This document shows positions 12,001-21,296 of a stretch of 52,123 nt of DNA, piece by piece (position 1 is the stretch's first letter; each line of letters begins with the position of its first letter). Source of the stretch: Diplodia intermedia (taxonomy: Eukaryota; Ascomycota; Dothideomycetes; Botryosphaeriales; Botryosphaeriaceae); the NCBI GenBank assembly GCA_021495925.1, contig JAKEKT010000153.1, positions 1 to 52,123 on the forward strand, read 5' to 3'. A model generated the notes under the pieces. The model had not been told where the DNA came from, did not search any database, and saw only the letters and a program-made list of their open reading frames with translations. A program made the position numbers and the translations under genes.

Positions 12001-12951
12001 GCGTCTTTATTAATACTATAGTCTAGAGTTCTTCGAATAGAAGGTCTCGCGAAGTAGTCTATAAGAATAAAAGATTAAAGAGAATTAAAATTAGTAGAAA
12101 AAGCTAGAGTAAGATCTCGTAGCTATCTATATAGAAAGATTAAGATAGCTAATAGATAGTAGCTTTAACTACTAGAGAGTATAAATATCTATAAAGAGAG
12201 AGACTAGAAAAGCGACTACGTTTTTAAATATTTTAGTTCTAGTAAGCTAGAAAACTTCTATCTACGCGTAGATCTTAAATCTCGCTAAAGATACGAAGAA
12301 GAGAGAAAGAAAGTAATAAAAAAAAGATAGAAAAACTATAAAGCTTAATAAATAAGTAGATAGAGCTTTAATCTAGCTAGTAAAAATAATAGAAAGAAAA
12401 GAGAGACTAATAATTAGACTAAAAAAGTATTAATCTCTTTTAGTAATAATCTACTTAAAGGCCTCTAATCTTACTCTAGCTAATAATTAAGCCTCTAGAC
12501 TCTAATCTCGCTCTAGTAGAAGATAAAGGTCTAATCTTAATCTTATATTCTACTCTCTCTATAAGAAGCGCTAGTAAGCGAAAAGATAAAGATTAAGTAA
12601 AAGATATTAAGAAGATAACTAATTAGAGAATATTAATTCTATAAAAGATTCTTCTTTAGAAGACTATTACTCTTCGCCTAAAGTCTTAGATAAGAGAAGT
12701 TATAGACTATAACTAAAAAAGTAAATATAGATTCTTTAAAAAGATCTTCTCTTCTTTAATTATTACTCTTCTTTTAAGCTAAGATCTTCTTTAATCTACT
12801 AATCTATAATCTTAGCTTTATAGCTAGAGAATCTAATTTAATACTATCTTCTAAGAAGAGTCTCTAATACTACTAGCCGACTACTAGTACGCGTATTAAA
12901 TTCTTAGATATAGCTAAGAGTATAGTAAATATAAGAACGTCTAATTCTAAG
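9036..12951 (+). mobile_element. RIP-inactivated non-LTR retrotransposon, inner 5'-truncated copy
   Basis: This segment aligns base for base with 5120-9035 at a constant offset of 3916: start word GTCGACGAT (5120 and 9036), catalytic region (6797 and 10713) and 3' terminus (9035 and 12951) all give the same offset. It begins exactly where the first copy ends. Differences are overwhelmingly C-to-T and G-to-A, with many CG pairs of the outer copy reading TA here. The catalytic position again reads YANN (10713-10724). It is either a 5'-truncated insertion next to an older copy or a tandem duplication; both fit. It is certainly non-functional. Confidence 0.82.
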
Positions 12952-14575
12952 CTTCTATTATAATAAAGTTAAATAAAAGATCTATAAAAAGTAGAAAATA
13001 AAGCTTAAATTAATATTAAACTTACTTTATAAATATATCTTTAGTTTAAAGATAAAATAATAGCTTAAATCTTTTATAAAAGTTAAAGAAATAGTCTTTA
13101 TCTTTTATTAATTAAAGATTAAATATAATTACTTTAAGTTCTATCTTTATTATTTTAATTATACTAAAAATAACTAGTATAAATATAATTATATAGCTAA
13201 ATAAATATTATATTATCTTTTTTTTAAATATTCTCTTTATAGAGATTTTTAGATTCTCTTATAAAATAAGCTTAAAAAGTATTAACTTAAACTTATAAAT
13301 CTCTTTTTTTTAACTTTAAAAGCTAGTCTAATAGCTAAGTTCTTAGAATAAATAAAGATTACTACTAGATAGTAGTAATTAAATAACTTATTTAATAAGA
13401 TTTAAATATATATTATTAAACGCTTATTTTATTTACTTTTTATATAATATTTTCTTTTATTTTTTTTATTCTTTTCTTTTACTTCTTTTTATTTTTAACG
13501 CGTTTACTACGTTTAATTTAAAGTAAAAATAAACGAAAACTAAAGAAAAATAATTAAATAGTTAGTATTTAAGCTAAAGTAATTATTTTTACTAGTATTT
13601 ATAACTATCTAGTATAGTTAGTAATTAAGCTAATAAAGTTAAAAAGTTAAAATTTAATTTTTAATTAAGTAATCTTTATTTAAAGCTCTTTTTTAAATTT
13701 CTAAATTTAAAAATAAAGTTATATAACTAGCTTTACTAGTAGTAATACTTTAACTAGTTATAATAAATAGTAAATAAGTACTAGTATTTATATAAAAGAA
13801 TACTAAATAAATTTAACTAGTTAAAAAGACTCTCTTTAAAAAAAGAGCTTATTTACTTTACTTTTTATCTTTATTTTTATTATTTTTTAAGCTTTTACTT
13901 TATTTTATTTATTTTTTCTTTATTTTATTTATACTCTTTACTCTTTTTTAAGCTTTTAAGCGTATTATTTTTAATATTCTTTTAGAATCTTTCTTTAATA
14001 CGTATATATTTAGATATATAGATAGAAGTAAATTCTCTAAAGAAATTTTATCTCTAATAGTTTTAAACTTTAAAGAGACGTTAAACTAAATAAATAAATA
14101 AAAATAAATAAATAAAATTATAATTTTTAGCGTAGTATTAAATCTACTATTACTATATAATTTATTTAGTCTATATAAAGACGCTAACTATATATAACTA
14201 AAGTCTATTATAATAGACTTAGTATTAGTTAAAAAAATATAATTTAGCTTAATATTATATATTTTAATCTTATAATACTAACTAATATTTATATATTAGC
14301 TATTTTAGCCGTAAAAATAAGTAGTTTAACGTACTTTAGCGTTAAAAATAAAATCTTTATTATTTAATAAGATTATTTATTATTCTAAAGACGTATTTTA
14401 TAGCTAGATTAATTAAATATACTTTAAAAGATAAAATTAGTTTAATAATTCGGCCTCTAAATTAAATAGATAGAATAATTTTATAATTTAAATTATAAGA
14501 TTATTTAAAATTAGTTAATTCTTAAATTAACTAGAAGCCCTAGCTATAGCATACTAGCATATACTACTAAAAAGA
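12952..14575. other. very AT-rich gene-free segment
   Basis: This 1.6-kb stretch is the most AT-rich of the window, with long A/T runs and few CpG. I see no ORF, no recognisable transposon motif and no RNA gene. It is presumably the oldest or most strongly mutated part of the RIP block. Composition returns to normal within about 100 bases after 14575. Confidence 0.7.
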
Positions 14576-15490
14576 CTAAAGCTTTATCTCGTCGATGGTC
14601 GTGCGCTTTACCACGCCACCGTTTATATGCGTAACCCGTATAAGCTCTACTAGATGCTTAATCTTCTTAATAAAGGCGATGGTGTTGGCGAAGCCTCTGA
14701 AGTCGCGCAGCTTGTCGCCAATCCTGGCGCACGAGAACTGCTCTCCAGCGAGCATGCTCCAGTTCGCATCCGTAATCTGGCGGCGCTGGCCGTTCGCTCC
14801 CGTGGGAAACATGTCGAAGATGATGTAGACTCCGTCGATACGTCCGGTATTGCCCAGTCGGGCGACGACGTAGAAGCCAGTGCGGTGCCAGGGCCCCTCA
14901 GCCGCCTCGGCCATGTTGTCGGGCAGATCGTCGCCGTATTCCTCCAGGATGCCGAGCTGGTGGAACTCGAAGCCGGGTGGGTCGTCGTCTGACTCGGCAG
15001 TGCGAGTCGACACCTCGGAGAGGTTCTCCTTGCGTCGGTTGGCGGGTTGAGCTGGTTGCTTTGGCTGCACCGTAGTGTTGACGCCGAGAAGGCTGAGCGG
15101 GAGAAGGTTGTGGTGCGTGTCCTTGGCGGCTACGTCGGGCTGTTGGGGGCGAAGGCCGTATGCTTCAGGCACAAGGCGATAGGCGGTGCCCTCGACGTCG
15201 CGACCGAGAGGCACCCACGGGCGGACGTCGCGCAGCATCCACTCGACCAGTTTGGTCCGCTCGGCGCCATGGCGAAAGTCGATGCTGTCGACCTGCTGCA
15301 CAAACGCGTCCTTGTCTACGGGCGTGCGGGCTTCCTGTATTGCCGTCGCGTTGCGCTCCATGTTCCAGCGGAAGAAGCGTTGGCGGTCGTGGGGGTCAGG
15401 GAAGCGTGCGTGTATGGCAGCGGTGATGTCGGACATGGTGCCGTGACCGAGCTCGTGGAAAAAAGCCTTGAAGGCTGGGGTGGAGGCCAT
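14576..15490 (-). CDS. hypothetical protein, subtelomeric paralogue A
   Basis: A 304-residue single-exon ORF on the minus strand. I chose the ATG at 15490 (MASTPAFKAFF...); the frame is open for a further 48 codons but only through a TTG codon and a 39-bp DNA repeat that reads as low-complexity Pro/Thr. No known domain is recognised. The protein is soluble-looking with no signal peptide or membrane segment. It is paralogous to the ORF at 21832-22590: shared blocks include YRLVPEAYGL, ENLSEVSTRTAES, YVVARLG, IIFDMFP and VELIRV. The stop codon sits on the border of the RIP block, and the last 30 or so codons are unusually TA-rich and Ile/Lys-rich compared with the paralogue, which suggests RIP leakage into the gene's 3' end. 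Whether it is expressed is unknown. Confidence 0.6.
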   Translation of the reverse strand: MASTPAFKAFFHELGHGTMSDITAAIHARFPDPHDRQRFFRWNMERNATAIQEARTPVDKDAFVQQVDSIDFRHGAERTKLVEWMLRDVRPWVPLGRDVEGTAYRLVPEAYGLRPQQPDVAAKDTHHNLLPLSLLGVNTTVQPKQPAQPANRRKENLSEVSTRTAESDDDPPGFEFHQLGILEEYGDDLPDNMAEAAEGPWHRTGFYVVARLGNTGRIDGVYIIFDMFPTGANGQRRQITDANWSMLAGEQFSCARIGDKLRDFRGFANTIAFIKKIKHLVELIRVTHINGGVVKRTTIDEIKL

Positions 15491-15521
15491 TGTCGGAGGT
15501 TGCAGCGGTGATGGTGGCTGT

Positions 15522-15615
15522 GGGAGCGGGTGGAAGTTGGAAGTGGGAGTTGTTGTGGGTGGGAGCGGGTGGAAGTGGGAAGTGGGAGTTGTTGTGGGTG
15601 GGAGCGGGTGGAAGC
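15522..15615. repeat. 39-bp tandem repeat, ~2.4 copies
   Basis: GGGAGCGGGT occurs at 15522, 15561 and 15600, a strict 39-bp period, with nearly identical sequence between. The array lies immediately upstream of the ATG at 15490 and inside the tail of the next minus-strand reading frame. It is probably a promoter or leader minisatellite of gene 14576-15490. Confidence 0.85.
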
Positions 15616-16440
15616 GGGTGTCCCTCTCATCCAAGGTGGGAAAGGCACTCGAACATCTGCAGTATGGAATTCTTCAGCAAATGTGGATGCCCTTGCCCAC
15701 ATAGTGTTGCCAGCCTTGTCGTGGACTCTCTTGTACTGGTAAAACTCGTTCTGCGCGTAGAACCAAAAGTCGCTCCCAAAGCTTTTCTTGTCATCGTCGA
15801 AGGACTTCCAGTGAATTCTGGGAGAGTGACGGATCGAGAATAGGCCCTGGAACCAGGTAAGGCTCTGGATCTGCTGGGGTGTGGCCAGGCGGAATAAGAT
15901 TTGGATGGATTTTGCATCTGCGAACAGCTGTAGGAGAGTGCTGAACGCGTTGTGGGAACTCTGTGCTGGTAGAACGCCGTCAATGAAGGGCGCTTGGCCA
16001 TGCTCCAAGTCGAACTTGAGATAGGCCAGTTTCTCGGAGGATGCGCCAACGGCACCAGCAAATTGTCTGGCATCCTGGTCTGCCGCTGCCTGCGCGACTG
16101 GAGTTATGAATGGAAGAGTGGCGGAAGAAGCGTGAGTCAGCGCTACAACAGGCATCCTCTTTTCGTTGTTCAGCGAATTGCGAGTGAGCTGGGAGCCGCA
16201 GAGGATCACTTCTGAGGACGGCTGGTGTGGAGACGAGGCGTGAGGCGATGTATCCGCATTGTCAACAAAGGTGAATATTGCTTGAGGTAGCATGCTGTAC
16301 ATCCTGGCTCTAAAGAATGGCTGAGGACGAGAGATTTTCTCCAGCGACCCGACGGTAACAGCTGAACCATCGTTGAGAGTGAGGCGAGCAATCACCGGTC
16401 GCGACGGTAGGTTTGACACCGAGGAAGGGCGGTCCACCGT
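15616..16440 (-). CDS. hypothetical protein fragment, probable last exon
   Basis: A minus-strand reading frame stays open from about 16440 into the next gene (formal stop near 15316). The right edge follows a good splice acceptor (TTTTCAG at 16441-16447) with a donor-like GTAAGT near 16531-16536, so this could be a 3' exon; the first in-frame ATG lies near residue 45 of the frame. The readable part includes FDLEHGQAPFIDGVLPAQ and WKSFDDDKKSFGSDFWFYAQ, a Trp/Phe/Asp-rich stretch that looks coding. Beyond about 15640 the frame enters the 39-bp repeat and becomes Pro/Ser/Thr/His-rich, probably no longer genuine coding. I do not recognise the family. Truncation of an older gene by the neighbour is possible. 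Ends are approximate. Confidence 0.4.
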
Positions 16441-16792
16441 CTGAAAAGCGGTCCTGAACCACTGCTCCGGATCGATGTCTGACGCAGCGGATCAAAATTA
16501 GACTTGCTCTGCACGTGGTTGTTGGCTTTGCACTTACTCTACGCCATTTTTCGGGTGGGTGGTTCTGCCAGCTTCTTGCTGTGGTTGAGCGCGAATCTCG
16601 CGGACCCGTATGTGCTTGTTGGGAAGAGTTGCAGGAGTGAAGTTGTGAAAGGTGTCTGCGTGGGGCGGGCGAAGCGAGGTGGAGGAAGTCCCGACGGGAC
16701 TGAGTCAAAGACGGAAGCAGCGTCAGCCCGGGCGACAACGGCATTACGTCATCGCGGGCAGCGACGGGCGCCCCGGGCAGCTTGTGGATCGC

Positions 16793-18537
16793 TCAAACCT
16801 CCGCCATGTCAGCAGGAGTCTTGAAACACAAAGAAATGTAACTCACAGTGGCATTGTTGTTGAACATTTGGACAACATGGTCACCACCGGCTAGCGTGAG
16901 GCATTGTGGAGTCTCCAACAGTTCGGCGACAGCATTCAGATACTGGGCCGGCTTTTCCGTGGCATCCATCAGTTCATTGGTGGTATCCGGGGCATGAAGC
17001 TGGGTGAGAAGAAAGTCTGCCCAGCCATTGATTTGGGACCAAAGGAAGACGTGACCACCGAATGCAAGCGTGGGGTTTCCATTTCGCCGAAATACGAAAT
17101 GGACAGTTCCTGTCGGAAAAAGCACCACGTCATCCTTTCGAAGGACACGGTAACACCAGCGTCCAGCATGTCCAGGGGAGAGCACATGCTCCCGTATGTC
17201 CCGCAGAAGGCTTGAGTCTTCATCTTGCCAGGGAATCTCCGAACGTGGTTCGGGAAGGGGATGCGCATGTCGAGCAGATTCCATGGTGACGGTGGTGTGT
17301 TCGAGCCATGGAAACGCTCTTTGACGTCACGAAGGGTTTTTCGAACAGCCGAGGGTTCGCTTGCCGACCGACCGCCGTCGTTAACGTCGACAAGCTGGAG
17401 GTCATTCTTATATGATGCCAGAGTCTGATCAACACGGCTCGTACCTTGTGACCAGGTGCGAATCTTCTTCGAGGTGAATATTGGCACTATCTCTTTGGTG
17501 TATCTTGTGGAGTCCTTGAAAAGAGTCGTGTGATCCAACCCCAAAGCGTCATGGTTTTCACCTTCCTTGACGCAAGCTGGAACAGCTTTGTGGAGAAGAG
17601 CGAGGTTGGTCCTTGCGGTTTGCGTCTGCCATGTCTCGACCTGATCGTCGCCTCGGACTCAAGTAGCTGTTCAAGCTCAGCGATTACGTGACGCTTGAAG
17701 GTCTCGTCCATTTCCGCTTTGTCCACGCTTGGTGCCTCAGGATGGCGAGTATGATTGTCAGCGACTGGATTTCCATCTTGGTTGGCATGTGCGGCTCCGC
17801 TTCGCCTACTGGTGGCCCGTCGGGATGAGGAAGAGGAATTCGGGGCGCGTCTGTGATTGGCGGGGTCGTATGCTCGGAACGTAAGTTGACCGGCGGCGGA
17901 GTTTTGATTGGGCCCAATGATTGTGCGGCGGAAGGGGTCTCTTCCCTCTGGCTTCCATTGTCGTTGACTGGCGGCGGATGGAGGGAATGCTCGCGGGAGG
18001 TGATTTCAGGGCTGCTGCTTGCAGCAAGAGGGATGGTAGGAATGATTGCGTGCATGGCAAACGCTGGAAGTTCCTGTTGTCGCACATGGCTTGATTCCTG
18101 CACTCCACGAGGCCCTGAAAGTGTTAGTGTAAGGAAATGAGGATGGGGCAGAACGAGCCCACTTACGGGCGCGAGCTCTTGTCTTGCTTCTGACAGACAG
18201 TCGTGAGATAAGACTTTACATCTATGAGACTGATGTAGGAGCTTCCTTGGCGCTTGTAGGCTCCACCCTGCTTGAATGTGAGTCCCCTTCGAGCATTGAC
18301 TTGTTGAAGAATGTCGCGACGGTGGTGCTCCAACGATTCTTCTTTTGCAATGTAGCCTGCGTAGCGAAGCAGGCGCAGAATGTCAGCACCGTAGTCTTTC
18401 AGCTGATGGATTTTGAGGCCGCTACGTTGAGCGACCTCGTCCGGAATCAGTGGCTCTGCCGCATCTCCGAATAGTTCTTTCAGTCTCTCAATGTGCCTTG
18501 CTTTTTCCTGTGGTACACGAGGTTCTGCATGCGGCAT
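16793..18537 (-). pseudogene. JmjC-domain-type protein, frameshifted pseudogene
   Basis: Pieces of one protein lie in shifting minus-strand frames. The 5' part starts at ATG 18537 (MPHAEPRVPQ...) and has a plausible intron from about 18168 to 18118 (GTAAGT to TTTCAG). Pieces follow around 17780-17650, 17650-17270 and 17284-16850, joined only by single-base frame changes. The block PWNLLDMRIPFPNHV and, in another frame, DVVLFPTGTVHFVFRR, TLAFGGHV and INGWADFLLTQL match the C-terminal half of fungal JmjC (cupin-fold oxygenase) proteins: GTVH holds the last iron ligand. The segment expected to carry the first two ligands (HxD) between the 'REHVL' and 'GRWCYRVL' blocks is absent, so catalysis would be impossible. 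A donor-like GTGAGT at about 16843 ends the last readable piece. At least three frameshifts make a functional product unlikely. JmjC identity rests on motif memory only. Confidence 0.6.
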
Positions 18538-18560
18538 TAGGAAATGGGCAAAGAGGTTGC

Positions 18561-18644
18561 TGTTTTGGCTAAATCTTAGCCGCGGGTGAGGTGGGAACCA
18601 GGAACCAGCGTGTTGTTTTGGCTGAATTTTAGCCCCGGGTGAGG
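18561..18644. repeat. 31-bp direct repeat upstream of the JmjC pseudogene
   Basis: TGTTTTGGCTAAATCTTAGC (18561) and TGTTTTGGCTGAATTTTAGC (18614) each continue into a GGGTGAGG tail, about 31 bp with four differences, 53 bp apart. They lie 24-107 bp upstream of the pseudogene's ATG, so they may be leader or promoter repeats. Confidence 0.7.
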
Positions 18645-18715
18645 GTGGCGGAATGAAGGACAGTAAATTTCAGAGATGAAGGTAAGAGATTGCGCTGTCG
18701 GGAGCGCTGGAGACG

Positions 18716-18789
18716 AGAGGATGAGAGGAGGATGAGGGAAAAGAAGAGGAAGATGAGAGGAGGACGAAGAGGACGAAGAAGAGGAGGAG
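18716..18789 (-). promoter_or_regulatory. CT-rich promoter tract (minus strand)
   Basis: On the plus strand this is a nearly pure GA stretch, so the minus strand is a CT-rich tract about 180 bp upstream of the ATG at 18537. Such tracts are common core-promoter elements in filamentous fungi. The rest of 18541-19192 holds no convincing gene; a 99-codon minus-strand frame at 18670-18969 overlaps the tract and is probably chance. Confidence 0.4.
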
Positions 18790-19192
18790 CTTAGAGTTGT
18801 AAGATCTTGGAGTTATATAGGTGCCTGCCTCATGGCGGAAATTGAGGAAGCACGTGCAGCGGTCGGCACCTGCATCCTTCCTGAGCTGGAATGCATGTGA
18901 TCGAAGGAGAAGATCTGGAAGTTGCTGAAGGAGCAACCGGGCAATGGCAAATGTACAGACGCCGAGCAATCACATCGCAACTCGATCTTGCCTTCACGGT
19001 GACCTCAGAAAAACTCCAGGCAGGTAGGAAAACCATGAGAACAGCTACATCAAAGCCCCGGTCATGAGAAGCACGCTACTTGTAGCGAGGGAAAACGAAA
19101 ATACCACCAGAAAAGGATCATATTCTGCACACCCCAGCTGCTATGAAAGTGTGACATGAGCGCACTATTGAGCGCCGTTGCGTGTGAATGGT

Positions 19193-20136
19193 TCAGGCCA
19201 ATGGAAGTTGGAGACCGTTCTTGATCTCCTCCCACCTCTCTTCGCTTTCCATGTGACAAACGGGTGAATCTTCCCTGGTCGACAACCTTCTGAGATTCCA
19301 GACCTTCATGAGTCTGCTCACGGCAGCCTCGCCGGCTTCAGTATCTGGAAGTACAAGCGATGCCTGTCCAGGTTCCATGATGACGCGCTCGTAGTGGTGG
19401 CCCTTCTTGAGCATCCATTGCTTGAGGTCTTGAAGAAGGGCTGGCCAAGCGGGGTCCAGCCGAACTTTGACCAGGTGCATAAGCTCGACATTTGCACGCT
19501 TCGGTTGATGTAGCTCAGGAACATGGTCTTGGAGTCCGGGGTCATTGGCGAGATTTCGAAAGCTTTGAGCAATCTGCTCCACTTCCTGGGAGTATCTCTG
19601 GCGATGTCCAGCGCGATACTGGGCCTGAGACAGTGCCAGCCTGGCAGAGGCTGCCTCATCGTAAGCTCCAGGCTGAAGCAAGGAAGATGCTGGGTGGCTG
19701 ATGGTGGCATCAACAGTGTCCTCATCGCCGTCGGAGCTGGAGTCGGCAGCGTCATCCTCTTTGCGTGGTGAAGCAGCTGACAAGCATTTTCTCATCAGTA
19801 CAGCTCCTTCGCGCAGCCGATGCTCATGTCATGGGTAGTTGAAGCTATCGTCCGGACGTGTATGTAGAATTTGTAATTTGACATTCTCGTCCGGACGATA
19901 GCTTCAACTACCCAGAAGCCATGACATGAGTAAAAAACAGATCCACGCTAGCCATCGGCTGCGAGACCTGAGGGGGCTGTACCGAATTCTATAGAATGAC
20001 GAAGAGCTCTGCGATATCGTGGTTGCTTACGTTTGGCAGTTTCCTGACCGCTGTCACTGTCGAGGACGGCGTCTGGGTGATCGCTGTGGGGAGCCTCAAT
20101 CGAGATCAGTAAGCGAGAGAAGCTGCACGGCGGCAT
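19193..20136 (-). CDS. hypothetical protein, two exons
   Basis: Exon 2 (19776-19193) is a 584-base open stretch that looks coding: acidic start SPRKEDDAADSSSDGDED, then helical, charged sequence ending ERWEEIKNGLQLPLA. It begins after an acceptor TTGTCAG (19783-19777). A donor GTAAGC at 20030-20025 follows an in-frame, similarly acidic exon 1 (20136-20031, ending SDSGQETAK). Joining them preserves the frame (one base plus two) and gives 229 residues. An alternative is a single-exon 200-residue protein from ATG 19795. The 254-bp intron is long for this genome and contains the 108-bp hairpin element at 19823-19930. No domain is recognised; function unknown. The true 5' end is uncertain because another small upstream exon is possible. 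Confidence 0.5.
19823..19930. mobile_element. MITE-like hairpin element 1
   Basis: A long inverted repeat: the left arm (19823-19857, CTCATGTCATGGGTAGTTGAAG... ending GTCCGGACG) pairs with the right arm (19888-19930) across about 30 bp of AT-rich loop. The inner 26 bp are a perfect inverted match; the outer arm has a 7-base difference (CTTCTGG). No coding capacity. The inner core resembles the ends of the element at 27090-27170. It sits in the inferred intron of the gene at 19193-20136. I cannot define a target-site duplication with certainty. Confidence 0.75.
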
Positions 20137-21296
20137 GGCTGATGTACATACTGGCCACCATGGTGACTTAGTGCTGGTTGCGGGACAAGAGGAGATGGTT
20201 GAGGTTGAGAGGGATGGATTCGGCTCCTGGGTCAATGTCGTGGGGCGACAAGTAAACGAGAGAGCCGGTGGCAGCCTGGTGGTTCTTCTTGTGGCCGTCG
20301 CTCAGAGTGAAGTGGAGGGGAGGCGGACCCCATGCGGCGGACAGCAGAGGACGGCGAGGAACCATGCGGGAGCATGTGGGACGCGGTGGAAGAAAGTTGC
20401 GAAGGAGGATCAACGGTTGCGGCGGAGTGACGGGCGAACATAGCCGGGGCGGGAGTGAAAGGCGCTGGCACGGATGTATCACGCGGGCGCAGATGGAAGC
20501 CGTCTTCGATGGGCCGGGGGTCACTGCGGCCGTGACGTCATGCCAGCACCTAAGAATGAAAATCCATATCCAGGGCCGCCGGCTGCCTGCCGTTTCTGTC
20601 GCGGTGGCTCGTGCGCGCGGCCACACACTTTGCTCTTCCATTCTCTTCTCTGCTCCTCCGCCCCGCAACCTCAGCTTCTCTTCTTGCGGAGGTGACCGTA
20701 GACTGACGCGGTCGCCAAACTGGCGATTCAATCTCGGCGACTCTGCTGCGACAAGGTCTCTGCTATCGTCCGCATCCGCTCTACTCTGCCTCCCACCGTG
20801 TTCAGCCCCATCACGCACCGGGAACCCGCCATCGAAACCGACGTCCGCAAAGTGAGTGTGCCCATGTCACATTGTTGCTCCTGAAAGCCGACTAACCTCA
20901 GTAGGCTCGACCTGCTACGTCTGACCATAGAAATGGCCACGCCAACCGCCAGTGCTATGACAGTCCATTTCTGCATGATGAAAATACCAGAGCTGACCGC
21001 CGGCAGGCCGACCCAGGGCTGCTGAAATAGAACGATGGTTTGAGAACGCCGAGCTCTCTCAGGACAGGCCTCCTGGTATCAAGAACCTCCCAGCCCGCCC
21101 GGCGCTACTCATGGTGACTACGAAGGACGCCGACGTGAAAAGCTTGGCGCAGTGCACAAGATTGGTGGCTGCCAGCCTTTCATCCGCTGCAGGATAATCT
21201 CTCCCGATCCAACTCTCTCAGTAGCCCTACGGGACGCGGACGATACTGGCATTCTCCCGGGGATTCCGGGCTCCACTTCTACCGAACTTCACATCA
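20137..21296. other. gene-free or undecided segment
   Basis: About 1.2 kb between two hypothetical genes. Several short frames overlap on both strands with no family resemblance. One plus-strand possibility: a frame ending near 20851 followed by GTGAGT (20852) and a 51-bp intron-like stretch with GACTAAC and CAG (to about 20902), after which the frame stays open for some 40 codons. The protein would be Arg/Ser/Pro-rich and unlike any I know, so I leave it uncalled. Confidence 0.5.

Larger units (their letters stand above)
161..14575. repeat. RIP-mutated subtelomeric repeat block
   Basis: About 14.4 kb of AT-rich sequence built largely of TA, CTA and TAG words. CpA and TpG dinucleotides are nearly missing (only about four in 121-420), whereas CpG is common in the outer 9 kb. 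That pattern is the known product of RIP, which changes CpA to TpA on either strand of duplicated DNA. Stop codons are frequent in all frames and no long ORF survives. A non-LTR retrotransposon can still be recognised between about 5.1 and 13 kb. Pyrimidine-rich low-complexity sequence lies at roughly 1080-1270. The part from 12952 to 14575 is the most AT-rich and I recognise nothing in it. The inner edge near 14575 is sharp. Confidence 0.9.

Noticed and set aside
9036..12951. Interpretation as an assembly duplication artefact
   Set aside because: The two copies differ at very many positions with a strong C-to-T/G-to-A bias, so they are distinct DNA segments and not a duplicated contig piece.
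14576..15634. N-terminal extension of paralogue A to 352 residues
   Set aside because: It would start at a TTG codon and consists of translated 39-bp tandem repeats; the ATG at 15490 is a better start.
20168..20855. Overlapping 195- and 216-codon ORFs on both strands
   Set aside because: Mutually antisense, Arg/Ser/Pro-rich, no family resemblance; probably chance frames in GC-rich DNA.
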